Assembly: GCF_013409045.1 (NCBI RefSeq)
Contig: NZ_JACCBT010000001.1
Coordinates: 5,828,001-5,892,000 of the forward strand
DNA: 64,000 nucleotides
From: Actinomadura citrea
GTDB taxonomy: Bacteria > Actinomycetota > Actinomycetes > Streptosporangiales > Streptosporangiaceae
Direction of reading: 5' to 3'
Under the pieces are notes generated by a model that was not told where the DNA came from, searched no databases, and saw nothing but the letters and a program-made list of their open reading frames with translations. The stretch's first letter is position 1. Each line of letters opens with the position of its first letter. Positions 48,844-56,545 of this stretch are shown here, piece by piece. Made by a program: the position numbers and the translations under genes.

Positions 48844-49647
48844 GTGACCGACTTCTCGGACGGCGCCTCCGCCGGTCTCGACACGTCCTCGCCCAACGTG
48901 GCGCGGATGTACGACTACTGGCTCGGCGGCAAGGACAACTTCGCCGCCGACCGGGAGGCCGCCGAGCGCGTGGTGAAGATCTCCGAGGGGCGCGTCGTGC
49001 GGGGCGTCCGGCTCAACCGCGCCTTCCTCGGCGGCGCGGTGCGGGACGCCGCCGAGGCCGGCCTTCGGCAGTTCCTGGATCTCGGGTCGGGACTGCCGAC
49101 GCGGGAGAACGTGCACGAGGCCGCGACGCGGGCCCGCCCGGACGCGCGGGTCGTCCAAGTCGACAACGACCCGGTCGTCTGCGCGCACGGCCGCGCCCTG
49201 CTCGCCGACGCGGGGAACGTCGGGTTCGCCGAGGCCGACCTGCGGCGGCCGGACGACGTCCTCGGCCATCCGGTCGTCGCCGGCCTGCTCGACTTCTCCG
49301 AACCGGTGGCGCTGCTCCTGGTGTCGGTGCTGCATTTCGTGGACGACGCGGAGGACCCGCACGCGCTCGTCGCCCGCTACCGGGACGCGCTGGCGCCCGG
49401 CAGCCGGCTGATCCTTTCGCACCTGGCCTCGGACGCCTTCCCCGAGCGGATGGCGGAGGCCGAGCGCGTCTACGAGGGCGCCAGCGCGCGGCTCGGCGCC
49501 CGTCCCCGCGCCCGGATCCTGGAGTTCTTCGACGGGTTCGACCTGCTGCACCCGGGGCTCACCGGGCCGCGCGAATGGCTGGACGGGGGCGTCAGAACCG
49601 ACGGAGAGCGGTTCGCCGGGCTCGTCGGCGTCGGAGAGCTGCGCTGA
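48844..49647 (+). CDS. SAM-dependent methyltransferase, DUF574 family
   Basis: The 267-residue protein starts VTDFSDGASAGLDTSSPNVARM at the GTG at 48844. The DUF574 signature VARMYDYWLGGKDNFAADREAAERV is present, and the SAM-binding FLDLGSGLPTRENVHE follows at about residues 78-93, then VVQVDNDPVV and LLLVSVLHFV. This family is highly expanded in filamentous actinomycetes, and its substrates are mostly unknown; members sit near secondary-metabolite or developmental genes. It shares a 116-base divergent region with the 72-residue ORF. A GATCAT six bases before the start may be a weak -10. Confidence 0.9.
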   Translation: MTDFSDGASAGLDTSSPNVARMYDYWLGGKDNFAADREAAERVVKISEGRVVRGVRLNRAFLGGAVRDAAEAGLRQFLDLGSGLPTRENVHEAATRARPDARVVQVDNDPVVCAHGRALLADAGNVGFAEADLRRPDDVLGHPVVAGLLDFSEPVALLLVSVLHFVDDAEDPHALVARYRDALAPGSRLILSHLASDAFPERMAEAERVYEGASARLGARPRARILEFFDGFDLLHPGLTGPREWLDGGVRTDGERFAGLVGVGELR

Positions 49648-49659
49648 TCCTGGAGCCGG

Positions 49660-50490
49660 CTAGTCCGTCTCGAGCGTCGCCGGGTCGGGCCCGAACCGGA
49701 TGCCCTTGTCCATCTCGCCGAGCGTCTTCAGGTCGTCCGGCGTCAGCTCGAAGCCGAAGACGTCGATGTTCTCGGCGATCCGGGACGGCGTCGCCGACTT
49801 CGGGATGACCACGTTCCCGATCTGCAGGTGCCAGCGGAGCACGACCTGCGCGGGGGTGCGGCCGTGGGCTCGGGCGATGCGGTCGAGCGCGGGGTCGTCC
49901 AGCAGCCCGTGCCCCTGCCCGAGCGGCGCCCACGCCTCGGTGCGGATGCCGTGGTCCCGGTGGAAGGCGCGCATTCCGTCCTGCTGGAAGTACGGGTGCA
50001 GCTCGATCTGGTTGACGGCGGGGACGACGTCGGCCTCGTCGATGACGCGCCGCAGCGTCGGCACGGTGAAGTTGGAGACGCCGATCGACCGGACCCGCCC
50101 GTCGTGCTTCAGCCGCTCCAGCGCCCGCCAGGTCTCCAGGTACAGGTCGCGGCCCGGCATCGGCCAGTGGATCAGGTAGAGGTCGAGGTACTCCAGGCCG
50201 AGGCGGCGCAGGCTCGCGTCGTAGGCGCGCATCGCGTCGTCGTAGCCCTGCTCGCTGTTCCAGACCTTGCTGGTGACGAACAGCTCCTCGCGCGGCAGTT
50301 CCGAGGCGCGCAGCGCGCGCCCCACGCCTTCCTCGTTGCCGTAGGCGCTGGCGGTGTCGATGCTGCGGTAGCCGTTCCGCAGGGCGATCGTCACGGCGCT
50401 CTCGGCCTCGTCGTCGCCCACCTGGAAGACCCCGAAGCCGAGTTGCGGCATCGCGGTCCCGTCGATGAGATCCACGTTCGGTACGGTCAC
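49660..50490 (-). CDS. Aldo/keto reductase
   Basis: The 276-residue NADPH-dependent oxidoreductase has an intact TIM barrel: GFGVFQVGDDEAESAV, IDTASAYGNEEGVG (catalytic Asp/Tyr), VTSKVWNS (Lys), LYLIHWPMPG (His), VSNF, NQIELHPY and VIPKSATPSRIAEN (NADPH binding). It matches the 2,5-diketo-gluconate reductase/prostaglandin F synthase-like group (AKR5-type). AGGAGGG six bases before the GTG at 50490 decides the start. It lies downstream of marR on the same strand, but a hairpin in the 100-base gap suggests independent transcription at least in part. A link to the MarR regulator is plausible. Confidence 0.92.
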   Translation of the reverse strand: MTVPNVDLIDGTAMPQLGFGVFQVGDDEAESAVTIALRNGYRSIDTASAYGNEEGVGRALRASELPREELFVTSKVWNSEQGYDDAMRAYDASLRRLGLEYLDLYLIHWPMPGRDLYLETWRALERLKHDGRVRSIGVSNFTVPTLRRVIDEADVVPAVNQIELHPYFQQDGMRAFHRDHGIRTEAWAPLGQGHGLLDDPALDRIARAHGRTPAQVVLRWHLQIGNVVIPKSATPSRIAENIDVFGFELTPDDLKTLGEMDKGIRFGPDPATLETD

Positions 50491-50554
50491 GGTGTCCCTC
50501 CTTCCTCGACTGTGTGCCGTGCGCTCTCCTGCCCGGAGACGTGCCGCCAAACAT

Positions 50555-50579
50555 GGCCGGGCCGCTCGCGCGCCCGGCC
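50555..50579 (-). terminator. Hairpin after marR
   Basis: GGCCGGGC (50555-50562) and GCCCGGCC (50572-50579) are perfect eight-base arms around a nine-base loop, 12 bases after the marR stop. Confidence 0.5.
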
Positions 50580-50590
50580 CGCGGGCGGGG

Positions 50591-51043
50591 CTAGGCGCCC
50601 CGGTTCCAGTCGCTCTGGGACCGGGCGACCTCGACGAGCGCCTCCTTGAAGACGCCGAAGCGCTCGTCGCCGAGGGCCCGCCGGTGGCGGTCCTCGATGC
50701 CGGAAAGGATCGCGCGGGCCTTGGTGATCTCGTCGCGGCCGCGCTCGGTGGGCACGACCCGCTTGGCGCGGCGGTCGCCCGGATCGGGTTCTCGGCGGAC
50801 GTATCCGAGCTCCACCAGCTCGTCCACGATCGTGCCGACGATCTGCTTGTGCTGCCCCGAGCGGGCCGACAGCTCGGTCGCGCGCAGGCCCTCCGGTTCG
50901 AGGAAGGCCAGGACGGTGCCGTGGCGCGGCCGGACGCCGGGGTGCCCCTCCTCCGCGAGCCGGCGGAACAGCTCCTCCTGGAGCGCCCGCGTCAGCCGAC
51001 CCGCCAGCATGCCCAGGTCGGGCTCCCCTCGCCCGGCGTCCAT
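50591..51043 (-). CDS. MarR-family transcriptional regulator
   Basis: The 150-residue regulator has the winged helix-turn-helix of MarR: LRATELSARSGQHKQIVGTIVDELVELGYVRREPDPGDRRAKRV, the last part being the wing with DPGDRR. The ATG at 51043 is preceded by GGAGGGGG; an upstream in-frame start would include the promoter. It probably represses itself through the palindromes in its promoter and may control the aldo/keto reductase gene downstream. Ligands of this family are often phenolic compounds. Confidence 0.9.
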   Translation of the reverse strand: MDAGRGEPDLGMLAGRLTRALQEELFRRLAEEGHPGVRPRHGTVLAFLEPEGLRATELSARSGQHKQIVGTIVDELVELGYVRREPDPGDRRAKRVVPTERGRDEITKARAILSGIEDRHRRALGDERFGVFKEALVEVARSQSDWNRGA

Positions 51044-51059
51044 GCGTTCCCCCTCCGAT

Positions 51060-51088
51060 GCACTACGGTCAAGATCCTTGACTGTCAA
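51060..51088 (-). promoter_or_regulatory. Promoter of marR
   Basis: On the minus strand a consensus TTGACA is followed after exactly 17 bases by TAGTGC. The -10 is weak, but spacing and position before the ATG at 51043 are good. Confidence 0.55.
51068..51088. promoter_or_regulatory. Overlapping MarR operator palindromes
   Basis: GTCAAGATCCTTGAC (51068-51082) is a perfect inverted repeat with six-base arms, and TTGACTGTCAA (51078-51088) is a second, overlapping one. Together they span the spacer and the -35 of marR, the expected place of an autoregulatory MarR site. Confidence 0.6.
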
Positions 51089-51141
51089 TAACCGTGACAG
51101 TAGCGCACCGGAGGGCGGACGCGAACCGGCTCATCCGGCCG

Positions 51142-54100
51142 TCAGGACACGCTCCCCTCGAAGGTCCAGTCGCCCGAGCCGACCTCGAAGACGGCGCGGC
51201 CGTTCTGGACGCCGATCCACGTGGCCTCCTTCGGCGCCTTCGGCCTCGCGGATCCGCCGAGGAGCGGGTACTCCACGCGGGCCCGCGTGCTCGGCGGGAC
51301 GGTGACGTCCATGCGGAGCTTCTTGCCGGTGCGGCGCCACGAGGACGCGGCGTGCCCGCGCGGCGTCTCGTAGGTCGCGGCGGCGCGGGTGACGTCCCCG
51401 ACGACCGCCGGCCGGACGAGGAGCGTCGCGAACCCGATCGAGTCGTCGGTCTGGCCGAGCCCCGCGAGGCCGGCGTGGAACCATTCGTCGATCGCGCCGA
51501 GCATGAAGTGGTTCTGCGAGGCGCCCGAGGTGGGCCCGTCCCAGTTCTCGGTCAGCGAGGTCGCGCCGTGCACGACCTGGTAGCCGTAGCTGGGGTTGCC
51601 GGTCTGGGTCGCGACCGCGTGGATGACGTCGTCGCGCCCTGCGGCGGACAGCACGTGGAACACCGACGGCAGCGCGATCTCACCGACCGTCAGGTGGTAG
51701 CCCTTCGCCTCGATGCTCTTCACCAGGTGGGCGAGGACGGCGTCCCTCCTGCCCGCCGGGACGACGCCCATGTCGAGGGCGAGGGCGTCGCACGCCTGGC
51801 TGCCGGACCCGTAGGTGTCGCCGGTGGCGTACTTCGCGTCGAACGCCGAGCCGATCTCCCCCGCGAGCGTCTCGTAACGCGCGGCGTCGGCGCCCTTTCC
51901 GACGACCTTGGCGATCCGTGCGAGGGCGGTGACGGCGCGGTGGTACCCGAAGGTGGCGGTCACCCCCTTCGGGGTGCTGTCGTCGAAGGTGATCCAGTCA
52001 CCGAGGCCGTAGTCGAGCAGGTGCCCCTTCGCCTTGGCGGACAGGTAGTCCACGTAGCGGACCATGTTCGGGTAGTAGGTGCGCAGCGTCGCCTCGTCGC
52101 CGTACGCGCGGTACATCTGCCAGGGCGCGAACACGATGACGTTGCCCCAGTTGGGGTCGTCCCTGAACCCGCCGGAGAACACCGTGAACTCGGGCGCGAT
52201 GTCGGGGACGAGACCGTCCGCGGTCTGGGCCTCGGCTATGTCGCGGACGAGTTCGCCGTAGTAGGCGGTGACGTCGTAGTTGCGGGCGACGGCGGGGAAC
52301 ACCAGGTTGGCCTGCTCCAGCCAGCCGAGCTTCTCGCGGTGCGGGCAGTCGGTGAGGACGGAGTACATGTTGCTCTGCACGGCCCGGTCGATGATCTTGT
52401 GGATGTCGTTGAGGAGGCCGTGCGAGCTGGTGAACGAGCCCGCCCTGGCGTTGCCCGCGCGCAGGACGATCCCGGTGACCGTGCCGTCGTCCGGCTCCCC
52501 CGGCAGCCCTTCGAGCTGCAGGTAGCGGAAGCCGTGGTAGCAGAACCGGGGATGCCACGTCTCGGTGCCGTCGCCGGAGAGGGTGTAGGTGTCCCAGATG
52601 GGCGAGCCGGTGGTGTGCTGGCTGACGGTCCCGTCGGCGTTGAGGAGCTCGCCGGGGCGCATCGTCACCTTCGTCCCGGCCGGGCCGCTGACGCTCAGCC
52701 GCGGCCAGCCCGCGAAGTTGGTGCCGAGGTCGACGACGTGGACGCCGTCTTTCGGGCTCGTGATCTTCTTGGTGCGCAGGGTGCCGACGGGGACGATCGC
52801 CGGCGCCATGCGGGCGGCGAGCCGGGCGGTGGGCGCGGCGACGCGCACCGCGGCCGTCCAGTCCCGCCGGGTACGGCGCGCGTCGTGGTCCTCGCCGCCG
52901 TACCAGTTGGTGAACGTGGTCGCGCCGAGCGCCGTGCGCCAGGACGCGTCGGACGTCACGACCTCGCGCGACCCGTCGGTGTAGGTGATCTCCAGCTGGC
53001 CCAGGAAAGCGGGTCTGCCGTCCGACCGGGTCAGCTTCTCGTAGCGGCCGGGCGTCGGCGGCACGTGCGCCATGCCGGTGCCCAGTTCCACCTCGACCGT
53101 GTTGCCGCCCCGGTGGAGCAGGCCGGTCACGTCGTAGGTGGTGTAGACGATCCGTTCCTTGTACTTGCTGTAGGGCGGTTCGAGGACGGCGTCGCTCACG
53201 GGCCGCCCGTTCACGGTGACGTCCAGGACGCCCAGCGCCGTGGCGTAGAGGCGGGCCGCGCGGACGCGCCTGCCGATCGTGAACTCGCGCCTGAAGACGG
53301 GCAGGGCCTCGGGCTGCCGGCGCAGCGGCGGCGGCGCCTGCTGTCCCTCGACCGTGGCGGCCGTGTCGAACGCCGTGCCGTCGCTGGAGGTCTGGACGGT
53401 GAAGTCCTCCGGGAAGTTGGGGGTCCTGCCGTCGTCGGTCGTCTCGTCGGTGCGCGGGTAGAGCAGCACCCGGTCGAACCGCTGCTCCCTGCCGAGGTCG
53501 ATCTGGACCCAGATGGGCGCGTCGAGGGCCTGGTCCTTGCGCTCCAGGCTCGTGTAGCCGAAGGGCGCGGCGTCGCTGGTGAGGTTGCCGTCCGTGACGG
53601 CCTTCGGCTCCCACTGGCCACCGACGGTGTAGCTCTCCGACGCGGTGACCGGCGCCTTCGCCGCCAGGTTCGGGCCGGACGCCCCGTCGAGCACCTGGAC
53701 CTCGGCGAGCTGGAGCCGCGACACCTTGTAGGGCCAGCCCTCCTTGAGCGGCAGCCCCAGCCGGGTCACGTCCAGCCGGACGTACCGGGCGGTGCGGGCG
53801 GCGAACGCGACCGTCGCGGGCGCGGGCTCCGGGTCGGCCGACCACACCGCGTTCCCGATCCACCCGGCCGTCCAGTCGGCGGGGGCGAGGAGGCCCATCT
53901 CGAAGTGGGACGGCTCGCTCCACGCGGACGCGCGGCCCTGCCCGTCCCACACCCGGACCTGCCATGAGGCCCGCTGCCGGGATTTCAGCGCGCGTCCCGC
54001 GTACACGGTCGAGACGGCACCCCCGGCGACCTTGCCCGAGTCCCACAGGTCGGGGCGGGCGAGGCGGGCGTCCGCGCTCGCCACCCGCACCTGGTAGGCC

Positions 54101-54336
54101 GTCTGGACGGCGTCGCGCGGCCCGGCGGCGAAACGCCAGCCGAGCGTCGGCGCCGTGTCGTCGATGCCGAGCGGCGACGGCAGATGGTCGACCCGCAGGT
54201 CGATGGGGCGCAGCGCCCAGTGCGGGGCGGCCGCGGGCGCCGCGAGGGCGGGCGCCGCGACCGCGCCGCTCGCCGTGACCGCCGCGGCGGCGACACCGCC
54301 GGCCTGGACGAACCTTCTGCGCGACAACTCGTTCAT
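51142..54336 (-). CDS. Exported alpha-L-rhamnosidase, GH78, with discoidin-like insert
   Basis: This 1,064-residue enzyme starts with a twin-arginine signal (SRRRFVQAGG, then AAAAVTASGAVAAPALA), so it is secreted folded. The N-terminal fibronectin-like domain is followed at about 185-330 by a discoidin/F5-8C-like insert (PNLAAKAPVTASESYTVG, WVQIDLGREQRFDRVLLYPR), then the GH78 N-domain and the (alpha/alpha)6 barrel with the catalytic acidic motif DCPHREKLGWLEQ near residues 660-672, and a C-terminal beta domain. It removes terminal alpha-L-rhamnose from glycosides or polysaccharides. GAGGAG precedes the ATG. It is the last gene of the minus-strand run, 75 bases after the divergent six-hairpin enzyme. 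Confidence 0.9.
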   Translation of the reverse strand: MNELSRRRFVQAGGVAAAAVTASGAVAAPALAAPAAAPHWALRPIDLRVDHLPSPLGIDDTAPTLGWRFAAGPRDAVQTAYQVRVASADARLARPDLWDSGKVAGGAVSTVYAGRALKSRQRASWQVRVWDGQGRASAWSEPSHFEMGLLAPADWTAGWIGNAVWSADPEPAPATVAFAARTARYVRLDVTRLGLPLKEGWPYKVSRLQLAEVQVLDGASGPNLAAKAPVTASESYTVGGQWEPKAVTDGNLTSDAAPFGYTSLERKDQALDAPIWVQIDLGREQRFDRVLLYPRTDETTDDGRTPNFPEDFTVQTSSDGTAFDTAATVEGQQAPPPLRRQPEALPVFRREFTIGRRVRAARLYATALGVLDVTVNGRPVSDAVLEPPYSKYKERIVYTTYDVTGLLHRGGNTVEVELGTGMAHVPPTPGRYEKLTRSDGRPAFLGQLEITYTDGSREVVTSDASWRTALGATTFTNWYGGEDHDARRTRRDWTAAVRVAAPTARLAARMAPAIVPVGTLRTKKITSPKDGVHVVDLGTNFAGWPRLSVSGPAGTKVTMRPGELLNADGTVSQHTTGSPIWDTYTLSGDGTETWHPRFCYHGFRYLQLEGLPGEPDDGTVTGIVLRAGNARAGSFTSSHGLLNDIHKIIDRAVQSNMYSVLTDCPHREKLGWLEQANLVFPAVARNYDVTAYYGELVRDIAEAQTADGLVPDIAPEFTVFSGGFRDDPNWGNVIVFAPWQMYRAYGDEATLRTYYPNMVRYVDYLSAKAKGHLLDYGLGDWITFDDSTPKGVTATFGYHRAVTALARIAKVVGKGADAARYETLAGEIGSAFDAKYATGDTYGSGSQACDALALDMGVVPAGRRDAVLAHLVKSIEAKGYHLTVGEIALPSVFHVLSAAGRDDVIHAVATQTGNPSYGYQVVHGATSLTENWDGPTSGASQNHFMLGAIDEWFHAGLAGLGQTDDSIGFATLLVRPAVVGDVTRAAATYETPRGHAASSWRRTGKKLRMDVTVPPSTRARVEYPLLGGSARPKAPKEATWIGVQNGRAVFEVGSGDWTFEGSVS

Positions 54337-54411
54337 GCTGGGCTCCTCAGGGGTGGGTGGAGCGGAGGGTGAAGTGAGCGGGAGGGACGGGGGCGGCAGG
54401 AGAGGTGGCGG

Positions 54412-56454
54412 TCATGCGCGGTCGCTCTGCAGGCGGTGCGAGCCGCGCAGGCCCTCGATGTACACGTACTCGCCGTCGGTGTGGACGCCCTTGGCGTGTG
54501 CGCGGGTGCCGTCCCAGACGAGGCGTCCGTCGACGCGGACCTCTATCCGGGCGCCGAACGTCGGCACGCCGGCGCGGCCGACGGTGGTTCCCGGAGCCTT
54601 CAGGTGCGCGGTGTACGTCCCGCCGGCGACCTTCCAGGAGGCGTCGACCGCGCCGACCGGCGTGGTGATGCGGCCTTGCGCGAACGTGAGGTCGGCCGGG
54701 TGCGGGACGAAGTCGAACGACCGTCCGCCCGTGCCGGTGGGGTTCAGGCCGAGCACGGAGAACGTGAGAGCCGGTGTCGGGCCCGTCGCCCAGGCGTGCG
54801 CGAGGCTGACGTAGGAACTGCAGAAGACGCACCCGTCCCCCGGGTTGCGGAACGACTCCCAGAAGGTGCTGCCGGTCCCCTCCGGGTGGTTCAGCATGTA
54901 GCCCCACTGGCGCCGGATGATGTCCATGCCGGCCTGGTCGGCGGCCTGGCCGCCGGCGGCGAAGTGGGCGTTCACCTCCATGGATCCGGAGAAGACACCG
55001 GGGTTGCCCTTGTTCTCGGGGGCGGTCGAGGTGATCTCGTTCCAGTTGCCCTTGAGGGACTCGCTGATGCGGCGCGCCTGCCGCCGGTCCGCAAGGCCGT
55101 ACCAGACGGCGAGGGAGTTGTCCGCCTGCGGGTGGATCGTCGAGTTCGGATAGAACTTGTACGCGCCGACTGCCTCGTCCCAGAAGTTCGCGTTGATGGC
55201 GGTGCGGAGCGCGGCGGCCCGCTCGGCGTAGGACGCGGCCAGGGAGTCGTCGCCCTGCGCCTTGGCGAGCTGCGAGCCGGTGTCGAGGACGCGCCACATC
55301 AGCACGTTCGCGATGAGGTTCTCGCCCTTGGCCAGGATCCGGACGGAGTCGGACGTCCCGGTGATGGACACCAGGCCCTTGTCGTCCATCTTCCGGGTGA
55401 TGAAGTCGACGCCCTTCCGGTACCGGTCCCAGACGCCGGACACCCAGCCCGTGTCGCCGGTGTAGCGGTAGTAGTCCCAGCTCGCGGCGAGCGTCCACAG
55501 GTGGTAGGTGTCCGAGCCCCACTTGTCCAGCTCGGGCCCGGCGTAGGGCAGCTCGCCGGTGTCGCGCTGGTGCTGGTAGACGACGGTGAGCGCGTTGCGG
55601 GCGGACTCGGTGTCGTTGAACGCCGCGTAGGCGCTCGGGATCTCGATGCCGAGGTCGCCGGGCCAGACCGTCCGGTCGCGCTTGGCGCCGTCCACGAGGA
55701 TGGTGTCGCCGACGCCGATGTCGCCGGTGCTGTCCCACAGCGCCGCCGGGGGCCCCCAGACCCGGCCCGTCTTCGGGGAGATCGTGTTGAGCTGGACGGT
55801 GTAGGCGCCCGCGTACCAGATGCGGTTGAGCAGCTCGTCGCTCGAATAGAAGTAGTTCGCGTACTTCGACGGGTCCTTCATCGTCGGCGCGGGCGTGAAG
55901 TACAGCGACACCTTGTCCAGGTCGACCCGGCCGCCGGAGGACAGGAAGATCGTCAGGTAGCGGAAGCCGCCCCGGAGCAGTTCGGGGGGCGTGGTGTAGG
56001 ACGTGGCGCCGTCGACGTCCACTGAGACGGCGCCGTCGCGGCTGCGGGGGCCTCCGGTCGAGGCGTCACTCGTCGTGTCCGCGTAGGTGGACGACTCGGA
56101 GAACGCGACGCCGACCTTCTGCGGGCCGTCCGACCCTGCGAAGTGCAGCGTGGTGAGTCCGCCGACCTCCTTGCCGAAGTCGAGCGTGACGGACGATCCG
56201 GCCCCGGCCAGGGTGGTCGTGCCGCCCTTCAGGACGGCGCCCGGGTCCGCCACGGTGCCGCTGGACCTGAAGACCGACACCGGGTGGAGCGTCCGTGACG
56301 AAGGGGAGAAGTTGTAGCGCTGCCACGGGGCCGCGTCGCGGCCCGGCTCGGCGTAGGCGGTGCCGAGCGGGGCCGCCTGGGCGGCGGTGAGGGCGGACAG
56401 CCCGAGAGCGACGGCGACTACGCCGCGGCGGCGCCTGGATACGCTGGTGTGCAT
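54412..56454 (-). CDS. Exported six-hairpin glycosidase, rhamnosidase-like variant
   Basis: From the ATG at 56454 the protein has 680 residues with an N-terminal signal (SRRRRGVVAVALGLSALTAAQA). An N-terminal beta domain is followed by an (alpha/alpha)6 barrel carrying DTILVDGAKRDRTVWPGDL, in place of the DCPxRE motif seen in the GH78 neighbours; this variant is known in some alpha-L-rhamnosidase-like families. SDTYHLWTLAASWDYYRYTGD and GSTFWESF are further barrel motifs, the latter near the second acid. It belongs with the rhamnosidase group by context; exact sugar specificity is open. GAGGAA precedes the ATG; a longer in-frame start is rejected because it runs into the upstream gap. Confidence 0.8.
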   Translation of the reverse strand: MHTSVSRRRRGVVAVALGLSALTAAQAAPLGTAYAEPGRDAAPWQRYNFSPSSRTLHPVSVFRSSGTVADPGAVLKGGTTTLAGAGSSVTLDFGKEVGGLTTLHFAGSDGPQKVGVAFSESSTYADTTSDASTGGPRSRDGAVSVDVDGATSYTTPPELLRGGFRYLTIFLSSGGRVDLDKVSLYFTPAPTMKDPSKYANYFYSSDELLNRIWYAGAYTVQLNTISPKTGRVWGPPAALWDSTGDIGVGDTILVDGAKRDRTVWPGDLGIEIPSAYAAFNDTESARNALTVVYQHQRDTGELPYAGPELDKWGSDTYHLWTLAASWDYYRYTGDTGWVSGVWDRYRKGVDFITRKMDDKGLVSITGTSDSVRILAKGENLIANVLMWRVLDTGSQLAKAQGDDSLAASYAERAAALRTAINANFWDEAVGAYKFYPNSTIHPQADNSLAVWYGLADRRQARRISESLKGNWNEITSTAPENKGNPGVFSGSMEVNAHFAAGGQAADQAGMDIIRRQWGYMLNHPEGTGSTFWESFRNPGDGCVFCSSYVSLAHAWATGPTPALTFSVLGLNPTGTGGRSFDFVPHPADLTFAQGRITTPVGAVDASWKVAGGTYTAHLKAPGTTVGRAGVPTFGARIEVRVDGRLVWDGTRAHAKGVHTDGEYVYIEGLRGSHRLQSDRA

Positions 56455-56545
56455 GGGTTCCTCGCGATTCCGGTCTTGACGGGACAGGGGATGAGGGGTC
56501 CACCGTGCGGGAGGGCGGGCCAACGCCCTCCCGCACGTCCGGGGT

